This document shows, piece by piece, positions 52,317 to 62,106 of a stretch of 64,000 nt of DNA (position 1 is the stretch's first letter; every line of letters starts with the position of its first letter). The position numbers and the translations under genes are program-made. The stretch comes from Pseudomonas fluorescens. Its GTDB lineage: Bacteria > Pseudomonadota > Gammaproteobacteria > Pseudomonadales > Pseudomonadaceae. The notes under the pieces are model-generated. The model saw only the letters and a list, made by a program, of their open reading frames with translations, had not been told where the DNA came from and made no database searches. The DNA is taken from contig NZ_CABVHK010000008.1 in the NCBI RefSeq assembly GCF_902497785.1, forward strand, positions 1-64,000. The letters are read 5' to 3'.

Positions 52317-52562
52317 TCAGTTCTTTCTGATCAAGCCGTAGATCACCAGCAACACCACGGCGCCGACCAGCGCGCCGATGAAGCCTGCGCCTTCGCCCGC
52401 GCGATAGATGCCCAGAGCCTGGCCGCCGTAAGTGGCCGCCAGCGAACCGCCGATACCGAGCAGGATGGTCATGATCCAACCCATGCTGTCATCACCCGGT
52501 TTCAGGAACCGGGCCAGCAGGCCGACGATCAAGCCGATAAAGATGGTTCCGATAATTCCCAT
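52317..52562 (-). CDS. GlsB/YeaQ/YmgE-family small membrane protein
   Basis: An 81-residue protein with three short hydrophobic segments rich in Gly: MGIIGTIFIGLIVGLLARFL, MTILLGIGGSLAATYGG and FIGALVGAVVLLVIYGLI. These match the transglycosylase-associated/YeaQ family of stress-induced inner-membrane proteins, whose function remains unclear. Good AGAGGGAA ribosome-binding site. Confidence 0.92.
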   Translation of the reverse strand: MGIIGTIFIGLIVGLLARFLKPGDDSMGWIMTILLGIGGSLAATYGGQALGIYRAGEGAGFIGALVGAVVLLVIYGLIRKN

Positions 52563-52672
52563 GGCATTTCCCTCTAATGAATGAGCTATGCCAAAGCCTA
52601 GTCAGACTTTCGCATCCTGCCATGAGAGAACGGCGGCCCCTGAATGGTTCCGCCGCTGCCACACGAAACTGC

Positions 52673-53755
52673 TTATTCAGCGATAAGCGCTTCGACTTTG
52701 AGGATCTGCGCGGCCAGCGTCTCGCGGTCTGCGCAGCGCAGATTGGCGTGGCCGACCTTGCGGCCGACCTTGAACGCTTTGCCGTAGTGATGCAGATGGC
52801 AATCGGCGATGGCGAGGACTTTGTCGGTCTCCGGCACTTTGCCGATGAAGTTGAGCATCGCGCTCTCGCCGACCTTGGCCGTCGAACCCAACGGCAGGCC
52901 GGCAACGGCGCGCAGGTGGTTTTCGAACTGGCTGCACTCGGCGCCTTCGGTGGTCCAGTGACCCGAGTTGTGCACCCGCGGTGCAATCTCGTTGGCCTTG
53001 AGGCCGCCGTCGACTTCAAAGAACTCGAAAGCCATGACGCCAACGTAGCTCAGCTGCTTGAGCACACGGCTGGAATAGTCTTCGGCCAACGCTTGCAGAG
53101 GGTGATCGGTGCTGGCCACGGACAGCTTGAGGATGCCGCTGTCGTGGGTGTTGTGAACCAGCGGATAAAACTTCGTTTCACCATCGCGAGCACGCACAGC
53201 GATCAGCGAGACTTCGCCCGTGAACGGCACAAAGCCTTCCAGCAGACAGGCCACGCTGCCCAGTTCGGCGAAGGTACCGACCACGTCCTCAGCCGTGCGC
53301 AAGACCTTCTGGCCCTTGCCGTCGTAACCCAGGGTGCGGGTTTTCAGCACGGCCGGCAGACCGATGGACGCCACGGCGGCCTCCAGATCGGCTTGCGACT
53401 GGATGTCGGCGAACGCCGGGGTTGGAATCCCCAGGTCCTTGAACATGCTCTTTTCGAACCAGCGATCACGGGCGATGCGCAGGGCTTCGGCGCTCGGGTA
53501 GACCGGCACGAATTGCGACAGGAACGCCACGGTTTCGGCCGGGACGCTTTCGAACTCGAAGGTCACCAGATCGACTTCATCGGCCAGTTGGCGCAGGTGA
53601 TCCTGATCGCCGTAATCGGCCCGCAGGTGTTCGCCCAACGCGGCTGCGCAAGCATCCGGCGCGGGGTCCAGGAAAGCGAAGTTCATGCCCAGCGGAGTCC
53701 CCGCCAGCGCCAACATGCGACCCAACTGGCCGCCACCGATTACACCGATCTTCAT
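52673..53755 (-). CDS. purK: N5-carboxyaminoimidazole ribonucleotide synthase PurK
   Basis: A 360-residue ATP-grasp enzyme that carboxylates AIR in purine synthesis. N-terminal IGVIGGGQLGRMLALAG, ATP-grasp features LKTRTLGYDGKGQ and EIAPRVHNSGHWTTEG identify it. I start at MKIGVIGGG; the in-frame TTG/ATG three codons earlier is less likely. It is 11 bases downstream of purE; the two act in sequence. Confidence 0.97.
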   Translation of the reverse strand: MKIGVIGGGQLGRMLALAGTPLGMNFAFLDPAPDACAAALGEHLRADYGDQDHLRQLADEVDLVTFEFESVPAETVAFLSQFVPVYPSAEALRIARDRWFEKSMFKDLGIPTPAFADIQSQADLEAAVASIGLPAVLKTRTLGYDGKGQKVLRTAEDVVGTFAELGSVACLLEGFVPFTGEVSLIAVRARDGETKFYPLVHNTHDSGILKLSVASTDHPLQALAEDYSSRVLKQLSYVGVMAFEFFEVDGGLKANEIAPRVHNSGHWTTEGAECSQFENHLRAVAGLPLGSTAKVGESAMLNFIGKVPETDKVLAIADCHLHHYGKAFKVGRKVGHANLRCADRETLAAQILKVEALIAE

Positions 53756-53766
53756 CGTCAACAACC

Positions 53767-54258
53767 TCAGGCGATGCGTGGGTCTGGATTGTCCAGGACG
53801 CTGTCTGTCTGCTCAGCGCGGAAAGTCTTCAGCACTTCGTGGAACTGCGGGTGCTTGGCGCCGAGGATGCTCGCCGAGAGCAACGCGGCGTTGATCGCGC
53901 CGGCCTTGCCGATGGCCAGGGTGGCAACCGGAATGCCCGCCGGCATCTGCACGATAGAGAGCAGCGAATCGACACCCGAGAGCATTGACGATTGCACCGG
54001 CACGCCCAGCACCGGCAGGTGGGTCTTGGCCGCACACATGCCAGGCAAGTGGGCCGCGCCACCGGCACCGGCGATGATCACCTCGATGCCACGCGCTTCG
54101 GCCTCTTCGGCGTACTGGAACAGCAGATCCGGGGTGCGGTGGGCAGAAACCACTTTCACCTCGTAAGGGATGCCGAGCTTTTCCAGCATATCGGCGGTGT
54201 GGCTAAGGGTGGACCAATCGGACTTGGAGCCCATGATCACGCCAACCAGTGCACTCAT
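53767..54258 (-). CDS. purE: N5-carboxyaminoimidazole ribonucleotide mutase PurE
   Basis: A 163-residue class-I PurE that converts N5-CAIR to CAIR. Motifs: [14 protein letters not shown] (phosphate-binding), [16 protein letters not shown] and [11 protein letters not shown]. An AAGAGG precedes the ATG. A terminator-like hairpin lies ~40 bases upstream on the same strand. Confidence 0.97.
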   Translation of the reverse strand: MSALVGVIMGSKSDWSTLSHTADMLEKLGIPYEVKVVSAHRTPDLLFQYAEEAEARGIEVIIAGAGGAAHLPGMCAAKTHLPVLGVPVQSSMLSGVDSLLSIVQMPAGIPVATLAIGKAGAINAALLSASILGAKHPQFHEVLKTFRAEQTDSVLDNPDPRIA

Positions 54259-54299
54259 CGTCGTGCCTCTTCTCTCTGGGCGCCCGCAGGCGCGTCAAA

Positions 54300-54335
54300 A
54301 AACAACAAGCCACGCAAAATGCGTGGCTTGATTGT
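54300..54335 (-). terminator. Terminator-like hairpin in the purEK leader
   Basis: Minus strand: CAAGCCACGCA-TTTTG-CGTGGCTTG then TTGTTTTTTG. It has the form of an intrinsic terminator but sits only ~40 bases before purE, downstream of a TATACT promoter-like hexamer, so it may be an attenuator or the end of a short upstream RNA. Confidence 0.75.
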
Positions 54336-54372
54336 ACGAATATTGGCCGGGCGAACCGGCCGAAGGCCGCGC

Positions 54373-54378
54373 AGTATA
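54373..54378 (-). promoter_or_regulatory. -10-like hexamer upstream of purEK
   Basis: TATACT on the minus strand about 115 bases before purE, preceded by GAGG; the -35 region is weak. A GC-rich stem (GCGGCC-TTC-GGCCGG-like) lies between it and the terminator-like hairpin. Confidence 0.4.
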
Positions 54379-54475
54379 CCTCAATGAAGCAGATAAACAG
54401 CCCCCGATGCGACCATCTGTCATACGACGAAAAGTGCCGGTTTTATTGACCTGAAGGTCAGCCAAAAAGATCAAA

Positions 54476-54538
54476 AGATCGCAGCCTTCGGCAGCTCCTA
54501 CAGAGGCCGGCGTAGGAGCTGCCGAAGGCTGCGATCTT
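54476..54538. repeat. REP inverted pair (GATCGCAGCC class)
   Basis: AAGATCGCAGCCTTCGGCAG-type arms with a short GAGGCCGGC loop, after the LysR gene and before the purE leader. Confidence 0.92.
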
Positions 54539-54561
54539 GGCGTCCGTGGACACATCGCAAT

Positions 54562-55470
54562 TTATGAGCCTTGCGCGGCACCGCCTTCCAGCTTGCGCCA
54601 CAACAACCGCACGTTCGCCTTGCGCACCAACGCGCAGCGATACAGGCGAATCTCCAGCGGCACATGCCATTGCGGGCCGCCGCAGACCACCAGCTCACCG
54701 CGGGCAAGTTCAGCGCGGACGCTGAGCTGCGGCACCCAGGCAATGCCCAATCCTTCCAGCGCCATGCTTTTGAGGCTGTCGGCCATGGCGGTTTCGTAAA
54801 TGGTGGTGAAGCGCAGCGCTCGCTGGCGCAGCAGCAGGTTCACCGACCGTCCGAGAAAGGCACCGGCGCTATAGGCCAGCAGCGGCACGCTACCCTCACC
54901 TTCCAGATCGAACAATGGCTTGCCGTCGGCATCCGCCGCGCACACCGGGAGCATTTCGGTGTGACCCAGGTGCAGCGAGGGGAATATTTCGGGGTCCATT
55001 TGCATCGCAGCGTCCGGGTCATAAAACGCCAGCATCAAATCGCAACCGCCCTCACGCAGCGCATGCACTGCGTCGCCAACGTTGGTGGCTACCAACCGCG
55101 TGGCGATATTCAAACCTTCGTTGCGCAACTGGGCGATCCAGCGCGGAAAGAAACCCAGTGCCAGGGAGTGAGCCGCCGCGACTTGCATCACTTCGCCCTG
55201 CCCGCCTTCCAGGTGATGAAGGTGTCGCAACACTTCGCCGAGCTGTTCGACCACTGTGCGCGCGGTCACCAGAAACAATTGCCCGGCCGCCGTCAGCTCG
55301 ATGGGCGTGCGCGACCGATTGACCAGTTGCAGGCCCAGTGCGGTTTCGAGACTGCGGATCCGCCGGCTGAAGGCCGGCTGGGTCACAAAGCGGCGTTCCG
55401 CAGCCTGGGAGAAGCTGCGGGTGGCGGCCAGGGCACTGAAGTCCTCCAGCCATTTACTTTCCAGATTCAT
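54562..55470 (-). CDS. LysR-family transcriptional regulator
   Basis: A 302-residue LysR regulator: winged HTH at ~5-62 (KWLEDFSALAATRSFSQAAE then FSRRIRSLETALG) and an effector domain. GGAGGGC precedes the chosen ATG (MNLESKWLED); the longer frame adds eight residues without match. It is divergent from aspA, about 180 bases away, with a TATGC...GCATA dyad in between, so it plausibly controls aspA; the effector (perhaps aspartate or a C4-dicarboxylate) is unknown. Confidence 0.92.
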   Translation of the reverse strand: MNLESKWLEDFSALAATRSFSQAAERRFVTQPAFSRRIRSLETALGLQLVNRSRTPIELTAAGQLFLVTARTVVEQLGEVLRHLHHLEGGQGEVMQVAAAHSLALGFFPRWIAQLRNEGLNIATRLVATNVGDAVHALREGGCDLMLAFYDPDAAMQMDPEIFPSLHLGHTEMLPVCAADADGKPLFDLEGEGSVPLLAYSAGAFLGRSVNLLLRQRALRFTTIYETAMADSLKSMALEGLGIAWVPQLSVRAELARGELVVCGGPQWHVPLEIRLYRCALVRKANVRLLWRKLEGGAAQGS

Positions 55471-55537
55471 CACGCCCTCCCGGACACGCACCAAATTAGG
55501 TCACACGCTCGCCGCACACACGGCGTCACACCGGCAT

Positions 55538-55554
55538 TATGCCGAATATGCATA
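55538..55554. promoter_or_regulatory. Candidate LysR operator between lysR and aspA
   Basis: TATGC-CGAATAT-GCATA, a 5-bp perfect dyad 68 bases upstream of the lysR start, a usual distance for a LysR recognition site. The remaining gap shows no other feature. Confidence 0.5.
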
Positions 55555-55650
55555 GCCCAGTGTTTAACAGCATTGGCCGAAAATTCTCCACAAGCCTAGC
55601 ATTTGCAGTGTTCCGGCACAGACCGGGTCCCTATCGAGATGATTTCTATC

Positions 55651-57075
<1,425 letters not shown>

Positions 57076-57129
57076 CCAAACGTTGTAGTACCGCTCACCA
57101 GGTCGAGGGACTAGACACCTCTCACCTTT

Positions 57130-57170
57130 TGAGGGCTTGGGGATTTATTCCCCAGGCCCTTTTTTTTTGG
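57130..57170 (+). terminator. Intrinsic terminator of aspA
   Basis: AGGGCTTGGGG-ATTTATT-CCCCAGGCCCT followed by TTTTTTTTT, ~55 bases past the aspA stop. Strong. Confidence 0.95.
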
Positions 57171-57179
57171 AAAGCGAAA

Positions 57180-57251
57180 AGATCGCAGCCTGCGGCAGCT
57201 CCTACGGGGGATCGCATTTCAACCGTAGGAGCTGCCGAAGGCTGCGATCTT
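57180..57251. repeat. REP inverted pair (GATCGCAGCC class)
   Basis: GATCGCAGCCTGCGGCAGCT and complement, loop ~20 bases; immediately after the aspA terminator. Confidence 0.92.
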
Positions 57252-57311
57252 TTGATCTTGCACCCCAGAACAACCTGCGCTTCCTGATCGGTTAAAGTGC
57301 GCACAATCCCA

Positions 57312-57401
57312 TTTGGGAGCGAGCCTGCACGCGATAGCGATGTATCCGTCGACATCAGTGTTGAATGATCAACCGCATTCGCGAGCAGGCTCGCTCCCAC
57401 A
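57312..57401. repeat. REPIN (GGGAGCGAGC class)
   Basis: TTGGGAGCGAGCCTGCACGC (one altered base) and complement around a spacer with GTGTTGAATGATCAACC; spacer homologous, inverted, to that at 58450-58540. Together the two repeats and the terminator fill the ~350-base aspA-ansA gap; no gene is seen there. Confidence 0.92.
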
Positions 57402-57429
57402 GGGAAATGTCATTGTTTCGGAGAACGCC

Positions 57430-58434
57430 ATGAATTCCTCGACCTACCCTGCCGCCCAGCACGTCATGGTGCTCTACACCGGCGGCACCATCGGCATGCA
57501 AGCCAGTGCCAACGGCCTGGCCCCGGCGTCCGGTTTTGAAGCGCGGATGCGCGACTATCTGCACAGCCAGCCTGATCTGGTCGTACCGCAGTGGCGTTTT
57601 CGCGAGATGTCGCCGCTGATCGATAGCGCCAACATGAGCCCGGTCTACTGGCAGCAACTGCGTGAGGCGGTGGTTGATGCCGTCGACGTCCAGGGCTGCG
57701 ACAGCGTGCTTATATTGCATGGTACCGACACCCTCGCTTACAGCGCGGCCGCCATGAGCTTTCAATTGCTCGGCCTGCAGGCCCGCGTGTGCTTTACCGG
57801 CTCGATGCTGCCCGCCGGGGTCACTGACAGCGACGCCTGGGAAAACCTCGGCGGTGCTTTGGTTGCTCTGGGCAAAGGTCTAGCGCCGGGCGTTCACTTG
57901 TACTTCCACGGCGAACAGCTGGACCCGACCCATTGCGCGAAGGTGCGCAGCTTCGGTCGGCATCCGTTCAAGCGTCTGGAGCGTCAGGGCGGTGGCGTGA
58001 AGGCGGCTTCTCTACCGGCACAACTGAGCTACAACCAGCCCAGGCAACTGGCGAAAGTCGCGGTGCTGCCGTTGTTTCCCGGCATTGGCGCCGAGCAACT
58101 TAATGGTGTGTTGAACAGCGGCATTCAGGGCTTGGTCCTGGAGTGCTACGGCAGCGGCACCGGGCCGAGCGACAACCCCGAGTTTCTCGCCGCGCTGTCG
58201 CGGGCACGAGACAACGATGTGGTGGTGGTCGCGGTGACGCAGTGCCATGAAGGGGGCGTCGAGCTGGATGTGTACGAGGCCGGTAGCCGGTTGCGCGGTG
58301 CCGGTGTGCTGTCGGGCGGCGGCATGACCCGTGAAGCGGCGTTCGGCAAGTTGCATGGGTTGCTGGGTGCGGGGCTGGATAACGCTGAAGTGCGGCGCCT
58401 GATCGAACTCGACCTCTGCGGCGAACTGACCTGA
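57430..58434 (+). CDS. ansA: L-asparaginase, cytoplasmic type
   Basis: A 334-residue asparaginase/glutaminase-family enzyme without signal peptide, hence type I-like and cytoplasmic. First catalytic Thr is in VLYTGGTIGMQ (~15), the second in LHGTDTLAYSAAAMSF (~96). It converts asparagine to aspartate and ammonia, feeding AspA. I start at MNSSTYPAAQ; the longer frame reads through a REPIN. GGAG precedes the ATG. Confidence 0.93.
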   Translation: MNSSTYPAAQHVMVLYTGGTIGMQASANGLAPASGFEARMRDYLHSQPDLVVPQWRFREMSPLIDSANMSPVYWQQLREAVVDAVDVQGCDSVLILHGTDTLAYSAAAMSFQLLGLQARVCFTGSMLPAGVTDSDAWENLGGALVALGKGLAPGVHLYFHGEQLDPTHCAKVRSFGRHPFKRLERQGGGVKAASLPAQLSYNQPRQLAKVAVLPLFPGIGAEQLNGVLNSGIQGLVLECYGSGTGPSDNPEFLAALSRARDNDVVVVAVTQCHEGGVELDVYEAGSRLRGAGVLSGGGMTREAAFGKLHGLLGAGLDNAEVRRLIELDLCGELT

Positions 58435-58449
58435 CCCAACACAAAACCC

Positions 58450-58540
58450 TGTGGGAGCGAGCCTGCTCGCGATAGCGGTGAATCATTCAACATTTGCATT
58501 GACTGATCCGACCCCATCGCGAGCAGGCTCGCTCCCACAG
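58450..58540. repeat. REPIN (GGGAGCGAGC class)
   Basis: TGTGGGAGCGAGCCTGCTCG and complement with a ~45-base spacer GGTGAATCATTCAACATTTG...; partner of the preceding element. Confidence 0.93.
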
Positions 58541-58599
58541 GTTCATTGCTCGGCATATAACTTGCTGCGTTTCGGCTGTCCCCAAGGCTGGAACATCCC

Positions 58600-59592
58600 A
58601 TGCTCCACTCCCACCTCACCACGCTCAACGCCGTCTCTCTGGTGCTCAACGCCTTCAAGGCCGAAGGCTTGTCCAGCGAGGCGCTGCTGGCAGGAAGCGG
58701 TATCAGTGCCGCCGACCTGAACCGCGCGGACACGCGCATCACTACCAACCAGGAGATGCAGGTCTGCGCCAACGCGGTCGCGCTCAAGCGTGACATCGGC
58801 CTCGAACTGGGCCGGCGGATGCACGTTTCCTGCTATGGCATGCTCGGTTATGCGCTGCTCACCAGTGCCACCTTCGGTGACGCTTTACGGTTGGCAATGC
58901 GCTATCCGGCGCTGTTGGGAACACTTTTCGAACTGAGCCTGGAGAATGACGGCGAGCGCGTCTGGTTCGTCGCCGCCGGTTACCGGGAGAGTCCGGCGAT
59001 GGCGGTGTTCAACGCCGAGTTCTGTCTGGTGTCGTTGAAAGTCATCTGCGACGACCTGTTCGGTCACCCGCTCCCACTCATCGCGGCGCGCTTCGAACAT
59101 GCCGCGCCAGACTATCAGGCGACCTACGCCGAACACTTCAATTGCCCACTGCACTTCGGCGCGCGGGACAACGCGTTCGCCTTCGACAGGCATTGGCTCG
59201 ACCAGCCCTTGCCGCTTGCCGACGTCATCACCCATCAGGCCATGGCCGAGCGCTGTCGCAAGCAGAATCTCGAGTTCACCGGGCGCCAGGCGTGGCTGGG
59301 GCGGATTCGCCAATTGCTCCGCGCTCAGCTCAACGCAGCGCCAGGGCTCGAAGGGTTGGCCGAGCAGATGAACTGCTCGGCGCGAACCTTGCGCCGGCAC
59401 CTCAAGGATCTCGGGTGCAGTTATCAGGAATTGCTGGATGAGCTGCGATTCGAGCAGGCCAAGCAAATGCTCCGCGAAGACCAGATGCCGATCTACCGGA
59501 TCGCCGAATCGCTGGGGTTCAGCGAAACAGCGAGCTTCCGCCATGCGTTTGTGCGCTGGAGCGGTGTGGCGCCGAGCCAGTTCAGGCCTTGA
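58600..59592 (+). CDS. AraC-family transcriptional regulator (OruR/ArgR-like N-domain)
   Basis: A 330-residue regulator. The N-terminal ~190 residues match the 'arabinose-binding-like' domain of OruR-type AraC proteins (GLSSEALLAGSGISAADLNR, then ELGRRMHVSCYGMLGYALLT), and the C-terminal two-HTH domain is at ~235-330 (MNCSARTLRRHLKDLGCSYQ; AESLGFSETASFRHAFVRWS). Possibly controls nearby nitrogen-compound genes such as the polyamine deacetylase unit downstream; the ligand is unknown. Confidence 0.92.
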   Translation: MLHSHLTTLNAVSLVLNAFKAEGLSSEALLAGSGISAADLNRADTRITTNQEMQVCANAVALKRDIGLELGRRMHVSCYGMLGYALLTSATFGDALRLAMRYPALLGTLFELSLENDGERVWFVAAGYRESPAMAVFNAEFCLVSLKVICDDLFGHPLPLIAARFEHAAPDYQATYAEHFNCPLHFGARDNAFAFDRHWLDQPLPLADVITHQAMAERCRKQNLEFTGRQAWLGRIRQLLRAQLNAAPGLEGLAEQMNCSARTLRRHLKDLGCSYQELLDELRFEQAKQMLREDQMPIYRIAESLGFSETASFRHAFVRWSGVAPSQFRP

Positions 59593-59600
59593 ACAGCAAA

Positions 59601-59672
59601 AGATCGCAGCCTTCGGCAGCTCCTACAGAAGCATGCATTCCCCTGTAGGCGCTGCCGAAGGCTGCGATCTTT
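59601..59672. repeat. REP inverted pair (GATCGCAGCC class)
   Basis: AGATCGCAGCCTTCGGCAGC and complement (with one substitution, GTAGGCGCTG), loop ~20 bases, directly after the AraC gene and possibly its terminator. Confidence 0.92.
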
Positions 59673-59815
59673 TGGGCCTGTATGCACAACAAGGGGCGAA
59701 TTTCGGTCAAATTTTTTGGCCATATCAATCCCCTTTTGGCCTTTCCTGCCGTTCTCTGAATCGCCATCCACCGCAAAACTGTGTTCAAGCGAATCAGCCT
59801 GCGGAGAACAAGAAA

Positions 59816-60853
59816 ATGCTGACTATCTACTCGGACGATCACCACCTGCACCACGGCCGCTGCGAATTGATCGACGGCCAACTCAAGCCCTGTTTCGAAA
59901 TGCCCTCGCGCGCCGACCACGTGTTGGCTCGGGTGCAACATCAAAACCTTGGCGCCGTTGAAGCGCCAAAGGATTTCGGCCTCGACCCGATCGCACGCAT
60001 CCACAGCCGCGACTACCTCGACTTTTTCAAAGGTGCGTGGGCGCGCTGGACCGAATTCAACACCGACGGTGACTTGCTGCCCTACACCTGGCCCGCCCGC
60101 ACCTTGCGCGCCATCAAGCCGACCAGCCTGCACGGTCAGCTCGGCTATTACAGCTTCGACGGCGGGGCCCCGATTACTGCCGGTACCTGGCAAGCGGCCT
60201 ACAGCGCGGCGCAGGTGGCATTGACCGCTCAGGCAGAAATTCAGCGCGGCGCGCGCAGTGCCTTCGCGTTGTGCCGTCCACCGGGACACCACGCTGCCGG
60301 TGACTTGATGGGCGGTTATTGCTACCTCAACAACGCCGCCATCGCCGCCCAGGCCTTCCTCGATCAGGGCCACAAAAAAGTCGCGATCCTCGACGTCGAT
60401 TACCACCACGGCAACGGCACGCAATCGATTTTCTATGAGCGCAACGACGTGCTCTTCACCTCGATCCACGGCCATCCGGAAGCCGAGTTTCCCTTCTTCC
60501 TCGGTTATGACGATGAACTTGGTGAAGGCGCCGGCGAAGGCTTCAACTTCAACTACCCGTTGCCCGCCGGCAGCGGCTGGGACACCTGGAGTGCAGCGCT
60601 GGAACACGCCTGCAAAGAGATCGAAAGGTACGGCGCCGACATCGTCGTGGTATCCCTGGGCGTCGATACGTTCAAGGACGATCCCATCTCCCAGTTCAAG
60701 CTCGACAGCCCGGATTACCTGGCGATGGGCGAGCGCATCGCCAGGCTCGGCGTGCCGACGCTGTTCGTGATGGAAGGCGGTTACGCGGTGGAAGAAATCG
60801 GCATCAATGCCGTCAACGTGCTCGAAGGTTTCGAAAGCGCTCAGGGGAAATAA
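59816..60853 (+). CDS. Histone-deacetylase-family amidohydrolase (acetylpolyamine deacetylase-like)
   Basis: A 345-residue HDAC-fold Zn amidohydrolase. Active-site blocks: FALCRPPGHHAAGDLMGGYC (tandem catalytic His), 'AILDVDYHHGNGTQSIFYER' (Zn ligands D-x-H) and SLGVDTFKDDPIS (third Zn Asp). Bacterial members of this layout act on acetylpolyamines (AphA/AphB in P. aeruginosa). A GGAGAA-like site precedes MLTIYSDDHH; the longer frame runs through the AraC gene's end. The next gene, five bases on, encodes a polyamine-binding protein, which supports acetylpolyamine breakdown. Confidence 0.92.
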   Translation: MLTIYSDDHHLHHGRCELIDGQLKPCFEMPSRADHVLARVQHQNLGAVEAPKDFGLDPIARIHSRDYLDFFKGAWARWTEFNTDGDLLPYTWPARTLRAIKPTSLHGQLGYYSFDGGAPITAGTWQAAYSAAQVALTAQAEIQRGARSAFALCRPPGHHAAGDLMGGYCYLNNAAIAAQAFLDQGHKKVAILDVDYHHGNGTQSIFYERNDVLFTSIHGHPEAEFPFFLGYDDELGEGAGEGFNFNYPLPAGSGWDTWSAALEHACKEIERYGADIVVVSLGVDTFKDDPISQFKLDSPDYLAMGERIARLGVPTLFVMEGGYAVEEIGINAVNVLEGFESAQGK

Positions 60854-60858
60854 CCACA

Positions 60859-61959
60859 ATGAACACACTCAATCGGTTTATCGCGCCAGCCCTGTGCGCC
60901 ACGGTGCTCAGCGCTGCCGCCCACGCCGAAGAGCGAACGTTGCGCGTCTACAACTGGTTCGACTACATCACCCCCAAAGCGCTCGAAGATTTCAAGGTGC
61001 AGAACGCACAGACCAAACTGGTCTACGACATCTTCGATACCAACGAAGCGCTGGAAGCCAAACTGCTGACCGGCAACTCCGGCTACGACGTGGTGGTGCC
61101 GTCCAACGTGTTCCTGGCCAAGCAGATCGAGGCCGGGGTGTTTCAACCGCTGGATCGCAGCAAATTGCCGAACTGGAACCATCTCGATCCGAAGCTGATG
61201 AAGTTGATCGAAACCAATGACCCCGGCAACAAGTTCGCCGTGCCCTACATGTACGGCACCATTCTGATCGGCTTTAACCCGGACAAGATCAAAGCCGCAT
61301 TGGGCGACAACGCGCCGGTGGACAGTTGGGACCTGATCTTCAAGGAAGAGAACCTCAGCAAACTCAAGCAGTGCGGTGTTGCCCTGCTCGACTCGCCGTC
61401 GGAGATCCTGCCGCTGGCCCTGCAACACCTGGGCCTGGACCCCAACAGCAAGACACCGGCCGACTACGCCAAGGCTGAAGCGCTGTTGATGAAGATCCGG
61501 CCGTACGTCACCTACTTCCATTCCTCCAAGTACATGGCCGACATCGCCAATGGCGACATCTGTGTGGCCGTCGGTTATTCCGGCAGTTTTTCCCAGGCCG
61601 CCAACCGCGCCAAGGAAGCCAAAAACGGCGTGACCGTGGACATGCGCCTGCCCAAGGAAGGCGCGCCGATCTGGTTCGACATGCTCGCGATTCCGAAAGG
61701 TGCGAAGAATCCGGAGGACGCCTACACCTTCATCAACTACTTGCTGCAGCCGCAGGTGATCGCGCCGGTCAGCGACTTCGTCGGCTACCCAAACCCGAAC
61801 AAGGACGCCACAGAACGGGTCGATCCAACGATCCGCAACAACCCGAATCTGTATCCGACGGAAACGGCGATGGGCACGCTTTACACCCTGCAACCGTTGC
61901 CGCGCGACGCCGAACGAGCGCGGACGCGGGCGTGGACCAAGATCAAGTCCGGGACCTGA
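60859..61959 (+). CDS. Polyamine ABC transporter substrate-binding protein (PotF/SpuD-like)
   Basis: A 366-residue periplasmic binding protein. The signal peptide is MNTLNRFIAPALCATVLSAA with cleavage after AHA; the mature start EERTLRVYNWFDYITPKALE is the hallmark of the PotF/PotD/SpuD family, and YDVVVPSNVFLAKQ and IGFNPDKIK follow. It should bind putrescine, spermidine or acetylpolyamines. Cotranscribed with the deacetylase; the permease and ATPase genes are not in the window. Confidence 0.93.
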   Translation: MNTLNRFIAPALCATVLSAAAHAEERTLRVYNWFDYITPKALEDFKVQNAQTKLVYDIFDTNEALEAKLLTGNSGYDVVVPSNVFLAKQIEAGVFQPLDRSKLPNWNHLDPKLMKLIETNDPGNKFAVPYMYGTILIGFNPDKIKAALGDNAPVDSWDLIFKEENLSKLKQCGVALLDSPSEILPLALQHLGLDPNSKTPADYAKAEALLMKIRPYVTYFHSSKYMADIANGDICVAVGYSGSFSQAANRAKEAKNGVTVDMRLPKEGAPIWFDMLAIPKGAKNPEDAYTFINYLLQPQVIAPVSDFVGYPNPNKDATERVDPTIRNNPNLYPTETAMGTLYTLQPLPRDAERARTRAWTKIKSGT

Positions 61960-61971
61960 TGCAAGCACTGT

Positions 61972-62003
61972 GACCCAAGGCCCGCACTCGCGGGTCTTTT
62001 TTT
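61972..62003 (+). terminator. Intrinsic terminator after the polyamine-binding gene
   Basis: GGCCCGC-ACTC-GCGGGTC followed by TTTTTTT, ~15 bases past the stop codon. Confidence 0.93.
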
Positions 62004-62106
62004 ACCCGCGATATTTATGTACCGCCGGGCGAGCTGCCGAGCCCTCTACCTTGCCTCTTCCCGGCGCACTTGCGAGCGCCTCAATGGTTAGAGAAGGAAA
62101 TGGCTC

